NCBI GenBank assembly: GCA_026182355.1
Contig: JAPFBL010000167.1
Span: forward strand, 526,001 to 590,000
Reading direction: 5' to 3'
DNA from: Hermatobates lingyangjiaoensis
Lineage: Eukaryota > Arthropoda > Insecta > Hemiptera > Hermatobatidae
Length of the DNA stretch: 64,000 bases
Shown: positions 33,801 to 45,440 of the stretch, piece by piece
Layout of the letters: every line of letters starts with the position of its first letter
How positions within the stretch are numbered: the first letter of the stretch is position 1
Made by a program: the position numbers and the translations under genes
Notes under the pieces: model-generated
Told to the model about the DNA's origin: nothing
The model's database searches: none
The model's input: only the letters and a program-made list of their open reading frames with translations

Positions 33801-36064
33801 AGTAAATTTTAGTTCACTAAGGCATAACATATAAAATAAAAACAAAATTAGATCGTGATTTACATAGTCATGAGTTACAGTAGGTATTAAAAAAATCTAT
33901 GTTGAAATTATTCCTTTAAATAATAAAGCATCTGTCTCTGCAATGCTCTGTTAAATATATGACTTATGTTTTAGTCAATTGGTATGAAAATAAAAGGCTT
34001 CCGCAATCAACACGTGGGAAGAAATCAATAAAGTAAACCAACTATTAGTGGCTTTTAGTTAATATTGGAACATTCACGGGATTGTGAGCAAGTCCCTATA
34101 CCGTAATAATAGAAAACTGCCCAGGCGGAAAATACATCCACTGTTTCTTTTTATATGAATATAATGCCTCGAAAAGTGAATTTTATTCAGGTATATCAAA
34201 AGACTACAAGATGAAACCAAATCCAGTATAAAATTGAAACAATTCTAATTAGTCAAAAAACAAAAAACAATCCTATCATTTGCCAAACAAAACACAAGAA
34301 TTTCGTTAAGGTGTCCAATTTCTGATAAGCTAATTCCATAACCTCAGAAATAAGATATTTGGATTTAAAAAAAAAATAAACAGAATATTTATAGATGTTA
34401 ATGGGTGAAGTGGTTCATATAAATGACGTAGTTAGATAGCAATCAAATATATTATTTTCAAAGCTAGTGTTTATTTGTGTCTTAAGAATTCAGAATAATT
34501 ATTCAATTTCTAAATTTTTTTCAGGTTCTTGGAACTGAGAATTAAGGTTTACATTTTGGTAGTTGTTGGTATTTTTTTATTTCTAAATGTATAGTACTTC
34601 ATTTTGGTTTTTCTTAATTTGAATTGCTTCAAAAGTTGATGACAGAAATGACTTAAAAGACTAATAGTATTCTTTTATTTCTTAAGGTATTCGAAAATAT
34701 ATCTTTTCTTGCTTATTTAATCTTGTAATAGGTCAAATTTTCAAGCATATTTGAAATTTTTATTTAAAAAAAAATGGAAACTTAATGATTTATTTACAAT
34801 AAAAAACGTCATTTTGGTCGATAGGAAAAGAGCTGCATTAGAAACGATGGACTAGACACTGACAACGAAAAGTCTTGGATGATGAACGTCGATACCAGAT
34901 ATTCTTTATTCCTCCCGAAGATGGAGTCTGGGTGCCTGTTTTTTTTTGTTTTTGAGTTTCAAAATGTAATTAGTTATCCGTTTCAAAAAAATATGTATAC
35001 AAACCAAACTTTTGGAAACGGTTGAAACAAGCTAAATGAACTCCCCGAAAGAAGACAAGGAAACATTGTAGTTTTACACTACGATATTTTTTCATCAGGA
35101 GAATGGATCTGTCCGAAATTTAAAGTAATACTCAACTAGTTTACAACAAAAGATCTAAGAAATATTTGCATGCTACATTCACAGGTTATACATACTTGAC
35201 GGTTCAGTATGAAAGAGTGAAGACTTGCCTCTCAGACGGCTCACTTCCTCTGATAATGACGGGTGTCAAAATAGTGTTAAAGGTTTCTTGTTTTTTCCGC
35301 TTAACACACTTCTTCCATATGTATGTGTACCACCCGCATAATATCCCTTCAACTATCAAACTACTCCGTACTTCTACTAAGCTCATTAATAAATATTCCC
35401 CATTTTCCGGAAATGCATGAGTCTTTCAACATCTATCCTCCAAATATGTTTGGTAAACAATTTTTAAACTTTTTTATATTTTCAAAATGTAGAAACTGTT
35501 TTGGATAATCTGTATATAATTTGTGAATGAGTGACCCTTTCATCTTGAAATATTCATGCAGGAACATTGTTGACTTCTTAGTCTGAGAAAAGTGTATTTA
35601 AAAAGGATCTTTTGTTTGACAGTATAGTGGTACCTTCTTATGACTGTAATGTTTCGGGTAGATATTGCATGTAATGTAACTTTTGCGTTGAGCCAAACGC
35701 GAGTTAATTGCTATGATTGCTATATTAAAAGACGACAGGTATATTGAGGTGCTTATCATTCATTTGAACGTTGTTGTTGCCTGCATTTGAATGTCATTCA
35801 AGGCTGTCACAGTGGTTTAGACACATTCATGTGTAACTAGAGGGTTGTTACAGTGTAATATAACACGCACTGGAGAATATACAGGTAATTTGACTACTCA
35901 GAGTCAGTCAAGTTGTCACTCTGAAGATAATTGTTACTTGGTCGAATGATTTGAGTTCTACTTCAGAATTATATGTGTCCTTTATCTCTAAATCTTTCGC
36001 ATTTGGTCACAAGACTGTAGGAAGTGTTTGGTATAAGGTGAAGCATGCGGTAAACATATGCTAG
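33801..36064. other. Mostly unrecognised; one decayed family C-like piece
   Basis: At about 35250-35290 the plus strand reads CTGATAATGACGGGTGTCAA then AATAG, a decayed family C-like piece. No kinase exon or other gene is visible, although this should be NLK intron if the exon at 36.07 kb is real. Confidence 0.4.
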
Positions 36065-36070
36065 AGTTAC

Positions 36071-36327
36071 CAGACAACTCCGAAGGCGCCGTAGCCGATG
36101 GGGCGGTCGGGCTGGAGGTCTGCCGGAGGCTGCTGGGGAGCTGGCAAAGGTGCATGGTAGTACGCCACGGTGGCTGCCGCCACTGCCGGCTGTTGTTGCT
36201 GCTGGGTGGCCCGACCCGCCCGCGAAGGTCCTACCACGGCCATTGACTCAACTATGGCCCATATCTCGCACTCAATCCTTTCAATCCTTGGCCAGACACA
36301 CACACGCGAGCAAATCGCAGCTGCCAA
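36071..36327 (-). CDS. NLK: Nemo-like kinase (NLK), first coding exon
   Basis: NLK is a conserved proline-directed serine/threonine MAPK-like kinase acting in Wnt and Notch signalling in nucleus and cytoplasm. This minus-strand frame ends with LQPDRPIGYGAFGVVW, the start of the NLK kinase domain including the glycine-rich ATP loop (GYGAFG). Upstream is a low-complexity A/Q/P region (ATQQQQQPAVAAATVAYYHA), as usual for NLK N-termini. The frame would stop right after the W codon. A donor GTAACT begins at 36070, so the W codon is split TG|G and the kinase domain continues in later exons, not seen here. The start is uncertain: ATG at 36327, or the internal ATG at 36243 (MAVVGPSRAG), which begins the likely conserved part. 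The exon is GC-rich against AT-rich surroundings. Symbol based on family recognition. Confidence 0.8.
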
Positions 36328-36440
36328 TCAACCACCCACGTTACCACCAGACACCTCAGACGGGAACTGGCGCTTTAAAGCCCCCACCCGAACAAACTTG
36401 TCTGGCTAGCCGCAAGGAGCGCTACTAGTCTGACCAACAA
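36328..36440 (-). promoter_or_regulatory. Probable NLK 5' leader and proximal promoter region
   Basis: GC-rich sequence continues upstream of the exon (CACGCGAGCAAATCGCAGC, GGCGCTTTAAAGCCCCC on the two strands), then the composition drops back to AT-rich near 36440. No TATA box or initiator can be assigned with confidence. The call rests on position and composition only. Confidence 0.35.
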
Positions 36441-36989
36441 AAACGCTTCTTCTACATGTCGTCAGATAGAAGCACTAATCAGCCGCAAACCAAAATGTCT
36501 GCTCTGAAGATTATTAGAAATTCAGTTCTTTCAAATCATTATGTCCACACTCTCGGACAAATACCTGACAAGCTCGTTTATAGCTTAAAAATGAGTAGAA
36601 AATAGCATCTGCTTAACACTCGAAGTTAAATTTAGCGAAACAATAATAACTATATAACAATATAAAAATGAAAGTAATTTAGTAATAACTTTAATATTTT
36701 TTCCTGTAGTAACGCTTTATTTTTTGTCTAACTTACACTCAAACATGTATTGCAGAATTTAACATTTATTTTTTCCAAGTACCCTATATCTGTCAAATTC
36801 AATAATTTCTGTTAAGCCATATGACTTGAAAAGGATTTAGTACATTTTGAGTACACAAATGTACTCAACCATCCAACCATAAATATACATTAAGGATCGT
36901 CTAAAAACATCAAAAACAGATTAAGACATCCCAAAGAAGTGTGAATTGGTCAAAATAGATTTTTTGTTCATGATTATTCAACATTACTT
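36441..36989. other. AT-rich DNA upstream of NLK exon, nothing recognised
   Basis: No further exon or element was found. Confidence 0.4.
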
Positions 36990-37040
36990 ATTCTGAGGTA
37001 AAATGGATAAACAAACAAAAGTCTCCACACAAATGAAGTT

Positions 37041-37090
37041 TTATTCAACGCGTTTCGAACACTTTGTGTTCATCATCAGGAAGACAGATA
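37041..37090 (-). ncRNA. Hammerhead-like motif, family B copy 4
   Basis: Minus strand: CTTC, CTGATGA, one T, GAACAC-AAA-GTGTTC hairpin (perfect six pairs), GAAA, CGCG, TT, GAAT. Stem I has three pairs (TTC/GAA). Confidence 0.55.
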
Positions 37091-37107
37091 TAATTTGTAT
37101 TATAGTG

Positions 37108-37152
37108 TCTTCCTGATGATGAACACAAAGTGTTCGAAACGCGTTGAATAAA
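37108..37152 (+). ncRNA. Hammerhead-like motif, family B copy 5
   Basis: Plus-strand twin of copy 4 with the identical core: CTGATGA, T, GAACAC-AAA-GTGTTC, GAAA, CGCG, TT, GAAT. The identity of both arms argues for recent formation of the palindrome or for gene conversion. Confidence 0.55.
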
Positions 37153-37206
37153 ACTTCATTTGTGTGGAGACTTTTGTTGGTTTATCCATTTTACCTCAGA
37201 ATGAGT

Positions 37207-37637
37207 AAATACCATACAATTACGGATTGCACAACTAATGATTCAACATTACTTAATTTAAAGTAAAAATGTATCATTAAAAGCTTAGCGAAATAATAAT
37301 CAAAACACTTCAAATACTAAGTTTTCTGCTTAATACTAGTACCTTACCATTAGTAAAAAATTAATTTGCATATGTAATATGTTGAATATTTGAAAAAAAA
37401 TATGTATACATACTTTAAAATTGGAAAGACGATCCTTGACATAAACAAGTTCAAATGTCATGAAGAATAACACAAAGAATAAAGAAATACAATTACTAAC
37501 TCAAGCATTCTGAATATCCCTCTTCAAGAGAAAAGTGAGAGGGATTGAATGTATACGATTGAATGTATGGTTTTTGAATCTATCGAGTCAAACAAACAGA
37601 CATACATTGATATATATATGTATATATATATATATAG

Positions 37638-37678
<41 letters not shown>

Positions 37679-37995
37679 TAACATAATGTTTGAAAACAAA
37701 CTTTTTTTTCTCAATTTCCTGAAAATAAGGATGAAGGTCAAGACTATATTTCATCCTATCTGCTCTTTTTCATAAACTTATATAATTGTATGTGAGTTAG
37801 CAATAATAGTGGTGAGGTAAAAGAATCCCCCAGAAGAAATAATCTCTTATGGAGAAAAATATCCCTTGGAGGAGATAACCACCAACCCTCTCTACTGAAA
37901 ACAGCTTGCGTAGGGAGGGGTACCGTGAAAATGAGGTAATAACTTTACCCCCTTTTAACTTAAGGGGTTAGAGTTTTTATCACTTATATTGTTAT
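37207..37995. other. Mostly unrecognised, with (TA)n and a decayed family D piece
   Basis: A decayed family D piece (ATATCCCTCTTCAAGAGAAA, minus) lies at about 37515-37540. (TA)n with interruptions spans 37609-37675. No gene seen. Confidence 0.45.
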
Positions 37996-38165
37996 AAATA
38001 ATTCAGCTTTTTATATATATTACCTTCTTGTCTTGTATTTATAAGTAATAGTTTAACTACCAACATTAAATGACATTATGTTTGAATCTTAGAAGAATAA
38101 CTCTTTTCCTTCTTTTCTTACTAATTGATTCCTAAAACGTGAAAGAACATTATAGATGTGCTTTA
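37996..38165 (+). repeat. Isolated satellite monomer with unique tail
   Basis: One unit of the ~132-bp satellite found at 38.54-39.6 kb, followed by CTAATTGATTCCTAAAACGTG and ATTATAGATGTGCTTT. The same tail ends the main array at 39605-39650, so the array and this unit share one original end. Confidence 0.8.
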
Positions 38166-38535
38166 AATTTTTAAACTTTTATTTTAAACTTTAAAAATAA
38201 TAACTTCAAAGTTATTTAAAAAAAAATCCATTGATTTTTAAACATAACCACTAAATTTTTATTTTCTGTGTGTGTTGCCTTAAACACACACACACTCATA
38301 CACAGGAGAACATCATCTAAAAATACCTCATAAAACGACTTCTGAGATCTCAAAACATGTAATTCCGTCAATATATCGAGATCGATTTGTTTCTCAATCA
38401 TTATACTTTACTTAGAGTGAAGTAAAAAAATTCTATCTAGATTTGAAGCTGAGTTAAGAAGTTTAAAATTAGCTTTAAGAAAATTCAACATAAGTAAAAA
38501 ACTGAATCTATGCTTGGAGTAAACTGAAGTAAATT
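38166..38535. repeat. Segment shared with 40.68-40.85 kb
   Basis: About 38320-38490 (ACGACTTCTGAGATCTCAAA, CATGTAATTCCGTCA, GATTTGAAGCTGAGTTAAGA) matches about 40680-40850 inside the left end of the TIR element. It lies between the isolated satellite monomer and the array. Confidence 0.65.
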
Positions 38536-38539
38536 CAAC

Positions 38540-39650
38540 AAATAATTCAGCGTTTTATATAAATTACCTTCTTGTCTTGTATTTATAAGTAATAGTTTTA
38601 CTACCAACATTAAATGACTATAATTATGTTTGAATCTCAGAAGAATAACTCTTTTCCTTGTTTTCTTTCAACAAATTCAACAAATAATTCTGCTTTTTTA
38701 TATATATTACCTTCTTATCTTGTATTTATAAGTAATAGTTTAACTACCAACATTAAATTACATTATGTTTGAATCTTAGAAGAATAACTCTTTTCCTTGT
38801 TTTCTTTCAACAAATAATTCAGTTTTTTATATATATTACCTTCTTGTCTTGTATTTATAAGTAATAGTTTAACTACCAACATTAAATGACTATAATTATG
38901 TTTGAATCTTAGAAGAATAACTCTTTTCCTTCTTTTCTTTCAACAAATAATTTAGCTTTTTATATATATTACCTCTTGTCTTGTATTTATAAGTAATAGT
39001 TTAACTACCAACATTAAATGACTATAATTATGTTTGAATCTTAGAAGAATAACTCTTTTCCTTCTTTTCTTTCAACAAATAATTCAGCTTTTTATATATA
39101 TTACCTTCTTGTCTTGTATTTATAAGTAATAGTTTAACTACCAACATTAAATGACTATAATTATGTTTGAATCTTAGAAGAATAACTCTTTTCCTTCTTT
39201 TCTTTCAACAAATAATTCAGCTTTTTATATATATTACCTTCTTGTCTTGTATTTATAAGTAATAGTTTAACTACCAACATTAAATGACTGTAATTATGTT
39301 TGAATCTTAGAAGAATAACTCTTTTCCTTCTTTTTCTTCAACAAATAATTCAGCTTTTTCTATATATTACCTTCTTGTCTTGTATTTATAAGTAATAGTT
39401 TAACTACCAACATTAAATGACTATAATTATGTTTGAATCTTAGAAGAATAACTCTTTTCCTTCTTTTCTTTCAACAAATAATTCAGCTTTTTCTATATAT
39501 TACCTTCTTGTCTTGTATTTATAAGTAATAGTTTAACTACCAACATTAAATGACTATAATTATGTTTGAATCTTAGAAGAATAACTCTTTTCCTTCTTTT
39601 CTTTTTAATTGATTCCTATAACGTGAAAGCACATTATAGATGTGCTTTTA
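38540..39650 (+). repeat. Eight-unit ~132-bp satellite
   Basis: Units begin at AATAATTCAG near 38540, 38683, 38813, 38946, 39079, 39211, 39344 and 39477. Period is 130-133 apart from the first step, which carries an extra AACAAATTCA. Core blocks: TATATATTACCTTCTTGTCT, TTATAAGTAATAGTTTAACT, ACCAACATTAAATGA and AGAAGAATAACTCTTTTCCT. Units are nearly identical, so the array is young or homogenised. Confidence 0.92.
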
Positions 39651-39660
39651 CTTAGACTCA

Positions 39661-40305
39661 TCTTCTAAGTAGGGTATATGAGTTTACTCCACAACGATCA
39701 GTGGATTGTCAGGTTGGTAGAGGAATACTTATTATTTAGAGAGAGATTAGTTGTTCACGATAATCAAATGAACAGCTATCAGAAAATAACGAATGATGAA
39801 CAGAGATCACACGGTTTTAGTTATCAAAACACCTTGGTATTTATTTTATACCCCTTAAGTGGTAGATATAAGTGGTAGATAAGTGGTATATAGTGGTAGA
39901 TATACTTAATGAGGAAGAGAAAGAACGCGAATGAGTGAATCTATTCTTTCTTTAGAGGGGATTTTCCACAATCATGTTTCCAGCTGAGATTATTTCTTTC
40001 AAAGGAATTTTTCCCAGATCCATTAACATTTCTCAATTAGAAATATATGTAACCAGCGCATTTGGCGACTATCACATCGGATTAGATTATATTGATTGTT
40101 TTACAAGTTATCAAAGAATCATTATATAACTTTGCAAGCAAAATATACTCTTTTTAAAATATATTTCACTCATTTAAAAATAAAATTTACCATATTCTCA
40201 ATCAAAATTACATTTTTTGAAAATCAAATTCAACCTTCTCAAATTCATTCTTTTAAAAAATTTTGAAAATTAACTAAATCTAAATAAACGTGATACATAA
40301 ATTAA
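39661..40305. other. Mostly unrecognised
   Basis: A small AGTGGTAGATA-type tandem stretch lies at about 39858-39905. No gene seen. Confidence 0.4.
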
Positions 40306-40310
40306 AAAAA

Positions 40311-43300
40311 GAATCTGGAGTGGCCTACAATCAACTTTACTATAAACAAACATATAATCATTCTTCTTGGGTATGTAGTAAATAATATTCCATTGAGGTA
40401 TAATATAAATGTTTAAATAGGAGATGTTTATTAGTATTTCATTCCTGGAGGTAAAACAGATAGATAGAATTAGTAGTTTAGGAGGAGAAAAAAAATGTAG
40501 TCTATAAACAGGTTTTTGGAAAAAAGGTGACTTTTCCATCATACATAATTGCTACCAAACAATAGAGCCCATTTTTGCATAAAACATCAATTTGATTTAT
40601 CATACAATTCTGGACTGTAGCGTAGCCACAAACTTTAGATATATCCCCCACCCCCACACACACACAGACATCATCTATAAAACTTCATTAAACGACTTCT
40701 GAGATCTCAAAACATGTATTTCCGTCACAATCTTGAGATCGAATTTTTTCGCGATCACTATACTTTACTTAGAGTGAATAAAAAAATTGCTGTGTAGATT
40801 TGAAGCTGAGTTAAGAAGTTTAAAATTGGCTTTAAGTTAAAAAGGAGTAACTTACAAGCAACTTAAAGTAATTACAATCGTCTTATGATATTGAGTCGAA
40901 TCAAAGCTAGTTTAAATAATTTTAACCATTTATAACATAAATTACATATCAGAGACATGATTTTTTTCTTATGTTGAATACAATTTTTGAATTGACATAA
41001 TTAAAGAAAATATGAATCGTATATAACACATTATTTCAGGCAACAATCTGTTCATAAATAAAAAATTAAATTCAAATGAATATTTAACATTAAATGTTTA
41101 GATATTAAATAAATGGAATTAAAAGTAACATTTTTTCTTTAAAAAAATAAAAGTGTATTTTTAAACTCTTACCGACATTCATTATGATTTCTTTTAGGAA
41201 ATAGTTTATATAGAAAATATTTTGATTTGTTTGACACCATATGATAAGCATATGATAAGTATGTTCTGACTGTAACTGCTATCACTTTATATGTATACAT
41301 ACTGCTATGTATACATAATCTCTCTTTTAAAATATTTCTTCCTAAATTAGTTTTTTACAAACTAATTCTTATTAAAGAAATAATAAAACAAAAACCACAG
41401 ACTTCATTTCAATATCTTGATATTTAAAAAAAACATATTAAAATATAATTTTTATTTTTATTTGGACTCAATCATTTATTTAATAAGAATCATTGTTTGT
41501 TTAGAAATTAAAAATGTAAACATTAAAAACAAAAAATATGATACTAAATGATTTTTATAAGTCAGCTTTTAAATCATCTACAAAGCCCATATATGTAATG
41601 CTTATAATAAGGTTTGTAAAAGATTTTGCAAACTAATTATAAATTTTGTTGTAGATTAAATAATACAAATTAAAAAATCGTTTAATAATGAATTATATAA
41701 TTACCACTATTTTTGAAGTTTGATAAGCACTAAGGCCGAGTTTCTTCATTACTGAAAATCCCTATTAAACTTCTTTAATTGTCCGCTACCTTCGTAAGCA
41801 GCACTGTACAGACTCACTTAACTTATTGGAAAGGGCTAATTATTGATTAATTAATGTTACTTTTTAATTTTGTTTATTTAACTAATCTAATTAATCCTAA
41901 AATTGATCTTAAAATTAATCTAGCCTAAATTAATCTTGTGTATTTTATACTAAAACATTTTTGTAACTATCGAAAAAAGAATTTTCTGTAGTATTTATTA
42001 ATATTTTGGAAGTGCATAGGGGAACACTTATGAGGGATAATATCTAAAAAATATATGTCAAGGAATCATATTTCGACCACATTTATTCTTCAGAATTATT
42101 TTTACTTCACAATACATGAACATATAATAATAATAATATAGTATTATATTTTATAGCAATCATAAAAATGTAGCCCTAGACATTTCTTTAACACTTTTCA
42201 AATCCAAATTTTCAAATTTGTTGTATTAAATCATAAAGGAAAAAATTATGCTTTCTGGATTCTAATCAAACATTTTTTGTCAATGCAAACAGAGCTGTAA
42301 GTATAGCAGGTTATCCATTATTACCAACTTAGTTTATCAGTTTATTATTTTTTTTTAGTTTTTATAGTAATAATGTCAACACTATAAATTCGATCTCAAA
42401 ATTTTTTCAGTTTTACACGTTTTGAGGACCATAAAGTCATTTTTTTTTTTATTGTTTTTGGATGATCCAAAATTTTGTAGTTTGTTGTGGTAAACATCTG
42501 GATATCTTTTTATTTTACCCCAGATGAATATGATTTATCAAAATTATGATGTATATTTATGTTTTATCACATTTGTAATAGACACAAACTTGTAGATTTG
42601 GTGTTAAGATCCTACGATCTAAAGCAAAGATCAAAGAGCAAATATTGGCTTTCCCAATTTAGTTTTTCTTATCTAAAGAAATTCCAATGTTTTGCATAAC
42701 TTTAGGATCAAGTTGATATTTTACACAAAAATGGGCCCCATAAAGACAAAGATCCCTATTGTTTGGGAAGAATTATGCATGATGGGAAAGTCACTTTTTT
42801 TGCCAAAAACCGTTTTTTAGAAAACATTTATTTCTCCTAAACTGATAACCCTACAGTTTTGAAATTTTGACATTATCTTTGAGGTTACAAATGGAACAAA
42901 AGAAAAATATATAGAGAATTTTAAAACAACACGAAATATTTTTTTTCAATAAAATGTAAAAATTTTGACTTATAATTCAATCTCAAACCTTGTGAGAGCG
43001 ATACAAGCCATACTGTTTGACGGATCAAAATGAAACTATGCCTAAAAATAGAAGATTATATGGAGAATGAGTTGAAATATTTTTTTTCAAAATTACATTC
43101 GCTAAAGGGGCGTTACAGTACGATTATTGTTTACAGAAATTGTTTTTTTGACCCTAAACGGCTCATAAAAAAATAATGAATATTTGACCAAAAATGGAAC
43201 AAAAAATTAGCAATTGATAAAAAAACAATCATGAAATTTCAATTACGGAAAAGAGCAATAACACTATAAAAACTGTTTGTTTATCCTAGACTAAGAGATC

Positions 43301-44597
43301 ATCTGCTATACTTCTCGATTTTTTTATATTTTTTACATTGTTTACATTGACTTAGACATTTTTTGAGCGAATCCACTGAGATAAAATTGATATTTATAAA
43401 GGAACAATTTAAATAGTTTATTGACTTATATGAGATGTCAGAGGAATAATAGTGTTACATGTAAAAATATTACCGCCAATAAATATAAATAAATTACCTT
43501 TGTCTTCCATGGCATGATGGATTTGTCTCATAAAATGCTTTAATAAATCTATACATTGCACTCTTGAGCAAAACTTAATATCAGTTACAATTACATTATC
43601 ATTGTGAATGTAGTACCTTTCCATGCTATTTAAATCTGATGAATGATTCTTTCCTCAAGAGAGAGGACTTATGTTTGTTGAGAAATATCTAGTTTTTTTT
43701 TACAATTCTAGTCTAATAGTTCATATTTATTATTTTCAAAAATTAGAAGCTACCAACTATAAAAGATTTAAATTATATTGAATAGCTGGCTTTGACTTCG
43801 ATTTGAGTATGTAAACTGGCTAATTCCTAATATATTTTTTCTCAATATACATTCATAGCAACCTTATAACAGAGTACAGGAGGCAGGAAAAGGATAACAC
43901 TCACTCAGAAAAAATTCGTATATATGTTATTTGACAAAGGGGAAGGAAAATGATCTTATTAAATACTAAGAAGCCATAAAATTCCCAGTATAATAATTCT
44001 ATAAAAAACCAAAAATGTAAAAGATAATTCTAAATTGAAATCTGTCGTTTAGAGATTAATAAATGTAATTATCGTACATCTTTAATTATAAATCATTTTA
44101 AAAAAACATTATTTCTTCGCTGTTTATGATATTTTTCATCATAAAAAATTTTTTCAGAGTTTTTCAGAGAAGAAAGGGTATTTCCCGGTTTTAAATTAGG
44201 AAATTTTACTTTAATGTTCAATGTAGAAGGATGTAAAGTAAACGATGTAAGAAATCCACTGGCTATTTAAACAAAAGCCATGTTCTCTTGTAGAAGAATA
44301 TTTCGTATCAAGAAATGTTCACTTTGCTTTTCAAAAATGTTATTACTGCTGTAGTTATACAGCATAATTTCATATAATGAAATTATTTGCATCAGCTGTG
44401 TGATGTACACAAATAAGCTTATATATTGATATGTCCTTCAATCACTATCTGTACTACCTCAGGAATGAAAGACTAATAATCATATCCCATATAGATGTTT
44501 ACGTTATGCTTATATGAGACGTTATGTGTTATATACTCAAGAAATTTGATATTAAGTTACTTATAGTAAAGTTGAGGGTAGGCCACTCCAGATTTTA
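40311..44597. mobile_element. Large non-coding element with terminal inverted repeats, copy 1
   Basis: The left end reads ATCTGGAGTGGCCTAC then CAACTTTACTATAA; the right end is its reverse complement (TTATAGTAAAGTTG, GTAGGCCACTCCAGAT). About 4.3 kb. Inside, a segment at about 40480-40620 (ACTTTTCCATCATACATAAT, CCAAACAATAGAGCCC) has an inverted relative at about 42710-42830. No open frame over about 90 codons exists, so any transposase comes from elsewhere. I see no clear target duplication, so the superfamily is open and the two ends may belong to different copies. Confidence 0.55.
43499..44597. repeat. 1.1-kb segment duplicated at 48444-49493
   Basis: Begins TGTCTTCCATGGCATGATGG and ends at the terminal GGCCACTCCAGATTTT. 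It is the right-hand part of the TIR element. The two copies are about 90 percent alike by eye, with small gaps. Confidence 0.85.
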
Positions 44598-44997
44598 AGG
44601 AAAATGTAATCATTGTTTTATCCCAACCTGACAGATTCCTACAAATGGAACTTAGCAGATGTATTGTTAAAGTATAATTATTCCAAAGTATGTATTGGGT
44701 GATGAAGTACTCATTCTAACACTTCCTTATTCTATAAAACACCATTTTTGTGTCAATTTCATTATGATCGATCAAAGTTGTGACCAATATCATATTCACC
44801 AATATCACCAATGTCACCAATATCATTTCAGATTAAAACAGAAATCAAATTTTTTTTTACTTTTCTTATCTTCGTTACATGGCAACTTCCAAAAATGCCT
44901 ACTTTCTAAAGTTATTAATTAAGGATAAGAAAGAAAGTACATTAATTGGCTATAAATTGGTCTTCCTATAAGGCCCTCCGCAGCACATGTAAACTAT
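44598..44997. other. Nothing recognised
   Basis: AT-rich; a short CACCAATATCA repeat lies at about 44775-44826. Confidence 0.4.
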
Positions 44998-45440
44998 TTG
45001 GCTAAAAGGGCTTGTCAAATCCTAGATCTCCCAAATTCCTACAGGACAAGTCAAACAGTAATGCATGAATTATCAATGCAGAAATGGGAACTGGAATGGT
45101 CACCTCGACCAAAGGTGTCTTTACTAAAACATTCCTCTAACTATACATTCACGGAAAAAGTGCAATACAGAAACAAACCATATAATAACAAAAGCACTCT
45201 GTAGCCATGGTCGAAACAAAGGCTACCTCAATAGATTTCGGATCATTGATAACGACTGGTGTCCTAGTGACATTTAATACCTCAGACGTGGAATCACATA
45301 GTATATAACTCGCCGAACCTCCATCAAGAGCAACACGGATTCATGAACTTCACAATATCTACGGGAAATTTCTGGCATCTAGGCAAAAGTAAAATTGTGA
45401 AGAACAGTCAAATATCTATATAAAGCATGCTGAATAAATG
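44998..45440 (+). pseudogene. LINE ORF2 C-terminal fragment (end of RNase H and tail), tentative
   Basis: The frame reads LAKRACQILDLPNS (the end of RNase H in I/R1-like LINEs often contains AD.LAK.A), then HELSMQKWELEWSP. After stops and a shift come GYLNRFRIIDNDWCPSD and RIHELHNIYGKFLASRQK. The [GH]GY.NRFRI.D...C pattern is the cysteine-containing tail typical of I-type LINEs. No RT or endonuclease is nearby, so it is a 5'-truncated or broken insertion. The assignment rests on short motifs. Confidence 0.45.

Larger units (their letters stand above)
36990..37206. repeat. Family B palindrome, second locus
   Basis: Arms share TTCTGAGGTAAAATGGATAA, AAAAGTCTCCACACAAATGA and TTTATTCAACGCG. The centre is the short AAGACAGATATAATTTGTAT loop. 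The same outer sequence recurs, without the ribozyme-like centre, at 49849-50006. Confidence 0.85.

Noticed and set aside
36058..36428. Plus-strand frames at the NLK exon
   Set aside because: Antisense shadows of a GC-rich coding exon read on the minus strand.
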